64,000 nucleotides of DNA, taken from Volvox africanus (lineage: Eukaryota > Chlorophyta > Chlorophyceae > Chlamydomonadales > Volvocaceae). The notes under the pieces are model-generated. The model ran no database searches and was not told the DNA's origin. It worked only from the letters and a program-made list of their open reading frames with translations. The stretch is from the NCBI GenBank assembly GCA_030268105.1, contig BSDZ01000013.1, positions 217,501 to 281,500 of the forward strand, read 5' to 3'. The position numbers were made by a program, and so were the translations under genes. The stretch's first letter is position 1. Each line of letters begins with the position of its first letter. Of the stretch, positions 60,312 through 64,000 are shown one piece after another.

Positions 60312-62720
60312 TCAGACCGGCCGAATATGACCACCAAAAGTAAACTCATCCTCAAGGAACGCAACATGACGGGTAATCTGAATACGCCCGTCTTCCAGCA
60401 GGATCCGGTACGCCTTGGAGTTGGGCTCATACCCAAGGAACGTGCCCTTCTGCGCCCTTGGATCAAGCTTGTCGCGCTTACCCTTAGGCACATGTGCGTA
60501 AGCAACGCAACCAAACACTCGTAATAACGAAACATCTGGCACCACACCAGTCAAAAGCTCATATGGGGTTTTAGACTTCCCTGCAACTGGTGAGCGATTA
60601 CGCACAAAATTTGCAACCGCCAATGCCTCATGCCAATACTCCTTCGGCACAGCAGATTCAGCCAACATGGCCCTCACCTTATCCAGCAAGGTACGATTTA
60701 GCCTCTCAGCCTTGCCGTTCTGCTGGGGTGTGTACGGCACTGACAGCTGGTGACGAACACCCTTCGAAACACAGTAAGACTCCACCTGGCGATTAACAAG
60801 CTCGCCTCCGCCATCCGTGCAGATACACTGCAGCGTGCAATTACTCTGCACCTGCAGCATTGCAACTGCTCTCTCCACAAAATCAGCGACATCGGACTTC
60901 TCTTTGAGTGCCAGCACAAGCGACGCTCCGGTGTATTCATCAAGCATGGCCACGAAAAACTTATGACCACATGAAGACAGGGGCAAAGGCCCACACACAT
61001 CCAGATGCAGCAATTGCATGGGCTTCTGCGTCTTACTCTCAGACGCAGGGAAGGGATCACGAGCATGCTTGCCCAAAATGCACGGCTCACACCTCCGACC
61101 CTCAAGCCCTCTTAATTGCTTCGCAGTGACTTCCAAACCCTTCACCATCCCCTCTTGCACCAACCTCTTCATGTTGGTGAGGTCTAAATGCCCAAGCCGT
61201 CGATGCCAGAGCGACACTGACTTGGCCTCAGTCGCCAGGAATGCAGGGGCATCCGGGGGCTCAGCAGGGGAGGCAAAGTCAGCGGTAACTTGGGATGCGC
61301 TTGACATGAATTTGTACAGCCCAGTGGTGCAGCGAGCGGCGACAATGGAGACGTCACCGTGCGTAATCCTAGCCTCTAACTGGTTGAACAACACATCGAA
61401 GCCCTTATCCGTCAGGCTCGATACAGACACCAGGTTGTGCCTAAAACCCGGCACATAAATCACATGCTCAATTGTTACTCCAGGTGCACGGGTCAGGACT
61501 ACATCCCCGTAGCCCTCAGCAGGCAAGATGCACCCGTTTCCCACCTCAATATTAATTTTCAATCCCGAAGGCAAAGGGCGGAAGTTGTGCAGGACCTGCC
61601 TATCCCCGGTTATATGGTTCTTGCTACCGGAGACTAGCCACCAGGGGTCCTGTACGGAAACCTCCTTATCTACTGCCGCACTGAGCGCAGCGAATTTCTC
61701 CCTTCGCCACGGGAGATCCCTGATGCACTTGTCCCAAGACTCTAACTTAGCAATTGCCTCCCTGGTCTGTTCAGTTACAAGCGGGACAAACTCACACGCC
61801 CGTGTCACCACAGTCAGCGCACCTACCTCGGTTTTCTCTTCCTTAACAGCCTTGGCTACACCATCCCGCTTCTTCCAGCACTTCTCCTCAACGTGCCCGG
61901 GCCTCCCACACCAGGTGCACTTCACTACGGACCTCTGCCTCACAGTACGCGACCCACCGGACGACGACTCACCGGTCAACGTGCTGGCACCCGCCGACGA
62001 ACAGCCCTTCTTCGGGCAAAAACGAGCGACATGCCCGACCTCACCACAGTTAAAACATTCTCTTCCACGCTCAGCAAACAACGCCGGCGTTGACTCCTTG
62101 ACCTCAGACTTGACATCAATTAACCTCTTAGCCTCCTCAGCGACGAGCACCTTTCTCAGATCAGCAAAGGACTTGGGATATCCGAACGCAACAAACATAC
62201 TGTCAAAGTGCGAATATGTAGGGGGTAGCTTCCCCACAATGTGCAAGATTGCAGCCGCCTCTGTGACCTTGTAGTTAGTATCTAGGTCTAACTTGCGGAA
62301 CAGGTCCTCAGCCCTTGTGAGGAAATCAGTCATGCTTTCATCCCCTTCCTTGGAAAGATGTGCCCAGGCATGCGAAGCAGCAATAACGACAGCTCCCTCC
62401 ATGTTCTTCGCCCATGCCTTCAGCTTTTCCCACAAATCGAGCGCCCCGGTAGAGGACGAAATCTCACTTGCATTCGTCGTTGGATCAAGGCGAAATGTGA
62501 TCGCAGCGCGAGCCTTCCTCACCATCTCCTTCTCTTTGGCGTAGTTCGCAGCTCCCTCCGTAGGCATGACGAACGTAGGCAAAATGTAGTCGCCATAGCC
62601 ATCAAAGGCCAGAACTGACTCCATCTTGTGAAACCAGCTCCTGGTGTTGGAGGAAGAGAGCTCCTTAACGAACTCCCTTGAAAGCGACATGTCGGCCATA
62701 TAAGCTTGCACGACACACAA
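60312..62720 (-). CDS. Copia gag-protease-integrase polyprotein, truncated
   Basis: An 802-codon open frame. Gag comes first (SRSWFHKM-like start region, then LFRKLDLDTNYKVTEAAAIL). Two CCHC zinc knuckles follow, CFNCGEVGHVARFC and CTWCGRPGHVEEKC. The protease site, normally W-x-x-DSGAT-x-H, reads WWLVSGSKNHITG, so the catalytic Asp is Val. GAG-pre-integrase is LWHRRLGHLDLTNMKRLV..CEPCILGKHARDPF. The integrase core has all three acidic residues: LHLDVCGPL, CICTDGGGELVNRQV and TPQQNGKAERLNRTLLDKVR. The C-terminal integrase part (YELLTGVVPDVSLLRVFGC, KGTFLGYEPNSKAYRIL) is intact. The frame stops where reverse transcriptase should begin. The probable start is MADMSLSREF, seven codons after the first ATG. 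The element is non-autonomous at best. Confidence 0.93.
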   Translation of the reverse strand: MCVVQAYMADMSLSREFVKELSSSNTRSWFHKMESVLAFDGYGDYILPTFVMPTEGAANYAKEKEMVRKARAAITFRLDPTTNASEISSSTGALDLWEKLKAWAKNMEGAVVIAASHAWAHLSKEGDESMTDFLTRAEDLFRKLDLDTNYKVTEAAAILHIVGKLPPTYSHFDSMFVAFGYPKSFADLRKVLVAEEAKRLIDVKSEVKESTPALFAERGRECFNCGEVGHVARFCPKKGCSSAGASTLTGESSSGGSRTVRQRSVVKCTWCGRPGHVEEKCWKKRDGVAKAVKEEKTEVGALTVVTRACEFVPLVTEQTREAIAKLESWDKCIRDLPWRREKFAALSAAVDKEVSVQDPWWLVSGSKNHITGDRQVLHNFRPLPSGLKINIEVGNGCILPAEGYGDVVLTRAPGVTIEHVIYVPGFRHNLVSVSSLTDKGFDVLFNQLEARITHGDVSIVAARCTTGLYKFMSSASQVTADFASPAEPPDAPAFLATEAKSVSLWHRRLGHLDLTNMKRLVQEGMVKGLEVTAKQLRGLEGRRCEPCILGKHARDPFPASESKTQKPMQLLHLDVCGPLPLSSCGHKFFVAMLDEYTGASLVLALKEKSDVADFVERAVAMLQVQSNCTLQCICTDGGGELVNRQVESYCVSKGVRHQLSVPYTPQQNGKAERLNRTLLDKVRAMLAESAVPKEYWHEALAVANFVRNRSPVAGKSKTPYELLTGVVPDVSLLRVFGCVAYAHVPKGKRDKLDPRAQKGTFLGYEPNSKAYRILLEDGRIQITRHVAFLEDEFTFGGHIRPV

Positions 62721-62756
62721 AACAACGACTCCTCAGCGACGGCCACCGCGTTACGC

Positions 62757-62769
62757 GGGGCTCATAATC
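62757..62769 (-). promoter_or_regulatory. primer binding site complementary to initiator tRNA-Met anticodon loop
   Basis: Immediately inside the 5' LTR the plus strand reads GGGGCTCATAATC. This equals the anticodon stem-loop of eukaryotic initiator tRNA-Met (GGGCTCATAACCC) over ten bases, so the minus-strand element RNA can pair with it. Copia elements are known to prime on a half-tRNA cut in this loop. Confidence 0.7.
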
Positions 62770-63041
62770 TGTTGTGAAACTCCCGTAGCAACAGCTGAGA
62801 AGAGGTCCAGTTCAGCACAATGCTGGCCTCAGGCCACAATGTCTGGACGAGCAATAGATGTTACAATCAGCTGAAGATACTTTTCAGCCTCGGGAGACAT
62901 ATAGCGACTTGGCGATAAGGTCGTACATAAGACCCTTTGCATTTGCGATCCAGACGCAGTTCGGTCCTGACAAAGCGTCCAACTAACAGAAACTAATCAA
63001 TACAGAATAAGATTGAAGAAGTCTGGCCGAATATCACAACA
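62770..63041 (-). repeat. 5' LTR of Copia element
   Basis: 272 bp with perfect terminal inverted octamers TGTTGTGA/TCACAACA. It lies upstream of gag in minus-strand sense and should contain the element promoter. Confidence 0.88.
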
Positions 63042-63843
63042 CACCGCCTATTTAGGTTCAGCTGATGCATCTCCGTCTGTTGGAATAGATAAAATCATAC
63101 TGTTAAATCCATAGACATCGACCTATCACGATCTGCCCAAACTCCAGCGTTATGAAGGCCAGGGCCTTGAAGAAATATGGACAAGGACAGATAACGAATA
63201 GGATAGATGAATCTAATTGAAAACAAAGGATTATTTGAGTGTGCATTGACGCTATTCCGTCAAGGCTTTGCTTGTGGGCCCTGTATATTGACTAGTTAAC
63301 CCAGGACAAGCACATATCTAAAGTCGAAAATAATTAACCGAAAACGAATCTCGTGTGGCTTGACAGGGATGGCATAATGTAATATACACTGAGTAGTCTT
63401 GAATGTCCGTATCCGGTTCGAACCCGGGTAGGGACATCTACTTCTGCAAGTGATATATAAATTACCCTTGTAAATCCCCTTTCCACTAACCTTGTTTAAT
63501 TGAAAGTTATGATCATCCAATATTTATCTTTCGTACGCATTACTATGCAGGAGCGAAGTAACTTTTATACTACGAACTATCTGCGTCGCTACCAAGTCCC
63601 TACCTTAATTTTATGTGCTTCCTATTGCTGAAACAATCTAAGTAAATGGCACACATAATCACAATATGTTTGTTGCAATTAGAATTAAATTCCTTGCGTG
63701 TTTCATACTCCATTTCCACCGTATGACGAGGTTATACCGCGCCAGCCTTTCTGCAATCATGTTGCCCGTGCTCGTGCCCTTCCTGCATCCCACCCTTCAG
63801 GCCTTGCTGACTCAGACAGTCGTGAAGGTAACCCCGAAAGCGC
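63042..63843. other. intergenic with a tRNA-like A/B-box pair
   Basis: At 63370 TGGCATAATG resembles an RNA polymerase III A box, and at 63415-63425 GGTTCGAACCC is a perfect B box. The latter sits in a possible 5-bp T-arm stem with loop TTCGAAC. No acceptor-stem pairing is found, so this is not a functional tRNA. It may be a SINE head or coincidence. Confidence 0.3.
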
Positions 63844-64000
63844 ATGATACGGCTCAGGACACCGATTGCTTCTGCAGACACCGATGCTGGAACATCCGCC
63901 AGGACTGCTGTTGATGTCGGGAATGCTCTCAGAGCAGACCTTACGGCAAAGCTCACAAATGCGGAGCAGCAGGTGCAGCAGCTGCAGCAGCTGCAGGAGG
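63844..64000 (+). CDS. possible 5' end of a coiled-coil gene, runs off the window
   Basis: From ATG at 63844 the frame is open to the window edge (52 codons). It reads MIRLRTPIASADTDAGTSAR, then a heptad-like segment DLTAKLTNAEQQVQQLQQLQ. The frame is closed by a stop 15 bases upstream. The Gln-rich coil is partly the result of a CAG-rich repeat, so this could be an exon of a gene starting further left, or no gene at all. Confidence 0.35.
   Translation, partial: MIRLRTPIASADTDAGTSARTAVDVGNALRADLTAKLTNAEQQVQQLQQLQE

Larger units (their letters stand above)
59728..63041 (-). mobile_element. Copia (Ty1/copia) LTR retrotransposon, internally deleted, Osser-like
   Basis: Two direct repeats of about 264 bp (59728-59991) and 272 bp (62770-63041) flank a minus-strand gag-pol frame. 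The LTRs begin TGTTGTGA; the right copy ends in the inverted complement TCACAACA and the left copy has a one-base variant. They differ by several indels and substitutions, so the insertion is not recent or the copies have recombined. The internal part carries gag, protease remnant and integrase but no reverse transcriptase/RNase H. Flanking pentamers (CAAAC left, CACCG right) do not match, so no target-site duplication is visible. Copia order (integrase before RT) explains why the deletion removes only the 3' enzymes. Confidence 0.92.

Overview
The window looks like nuclear DNA of a volvocine green alga (Chlamydomonas/Volvox group). The genes carry many short introns with GT..AG borders, several containing CA/GT or G-rich microsatellites. 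Proteins are rich in Ala, Gly, Ser and Pro runs, TGTAA (the volvocine poly(A) signal) occurs downstream of stop codons, and the gene set (a CRR1-type SBP factor, a pTAC5-like plastid protein) fits. The species cannot be told from the sequence. No bacterial operon, CRISPR array or rRNA is present.

Layout. 0.4-4.1 kb (-): chloroplast pTAC5-like protein with two peptidoglycan-binding-like domains. 6.0-10.0 kb (-): monoacylglycerol-lipase-type alpha/beta hydrolase with an N-myristoylation start and a long tail. 10.6-11.2 kb: possible piggyBac relic in the divergent promoter region. 11.4-19.1 kb (+): PLAA/Doa1/Ufd3 homologue (WD40-PFU-PUL). 19.2-23.4 kb: accessory DNA with a frameshifted tyrosine-recombinase relic. 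23.5-28.5 kb (-): unrecognised 1142-residue coiled-coil protein with only phase-0 introns. 28.5-33.6 kb: degenerate repeats, including a gag-like fragment and an inverted 138-bp copy of a splice junction from the coiled-coil gene. 33.6-35.4 kb (+): classical protein tyrosine phosphatase. 38.4-45.3 kb (+): APC-superfamily amino-acid permease in 16 exons, one only 8 nt. 50.2-55.1 kb (+): CRR1-like copper regulator (SBP, ankyrin, Cys-rich tail). 59.7-63.0 kb (-): Copia retrotransposon lacking reverse transcriptase and the protease aspartate. 63.8-64.0 kb (+): possible start of another coiled-coil gene.

The genes are independently transcribed eukaryotic units, not a pathway. I rebuilt exons by joining GT..AG borders with phase bookkeeping. 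The models for the phosphatase, permease, SBP factor and coiled-coil protein close perfectly in phase. PLAA has one unresolved junction, the hydrolase lacks one exon, and the last pTAC5-like exon is provisional. No single spectacular new system is evident. The best leads are the 8-nt microexon, the lipidated hydrolase, the coiled-coil gene, the crippled Copia element with an initiator-tRNA anticodon-loop primer site, and the all-transition inverted duplication.
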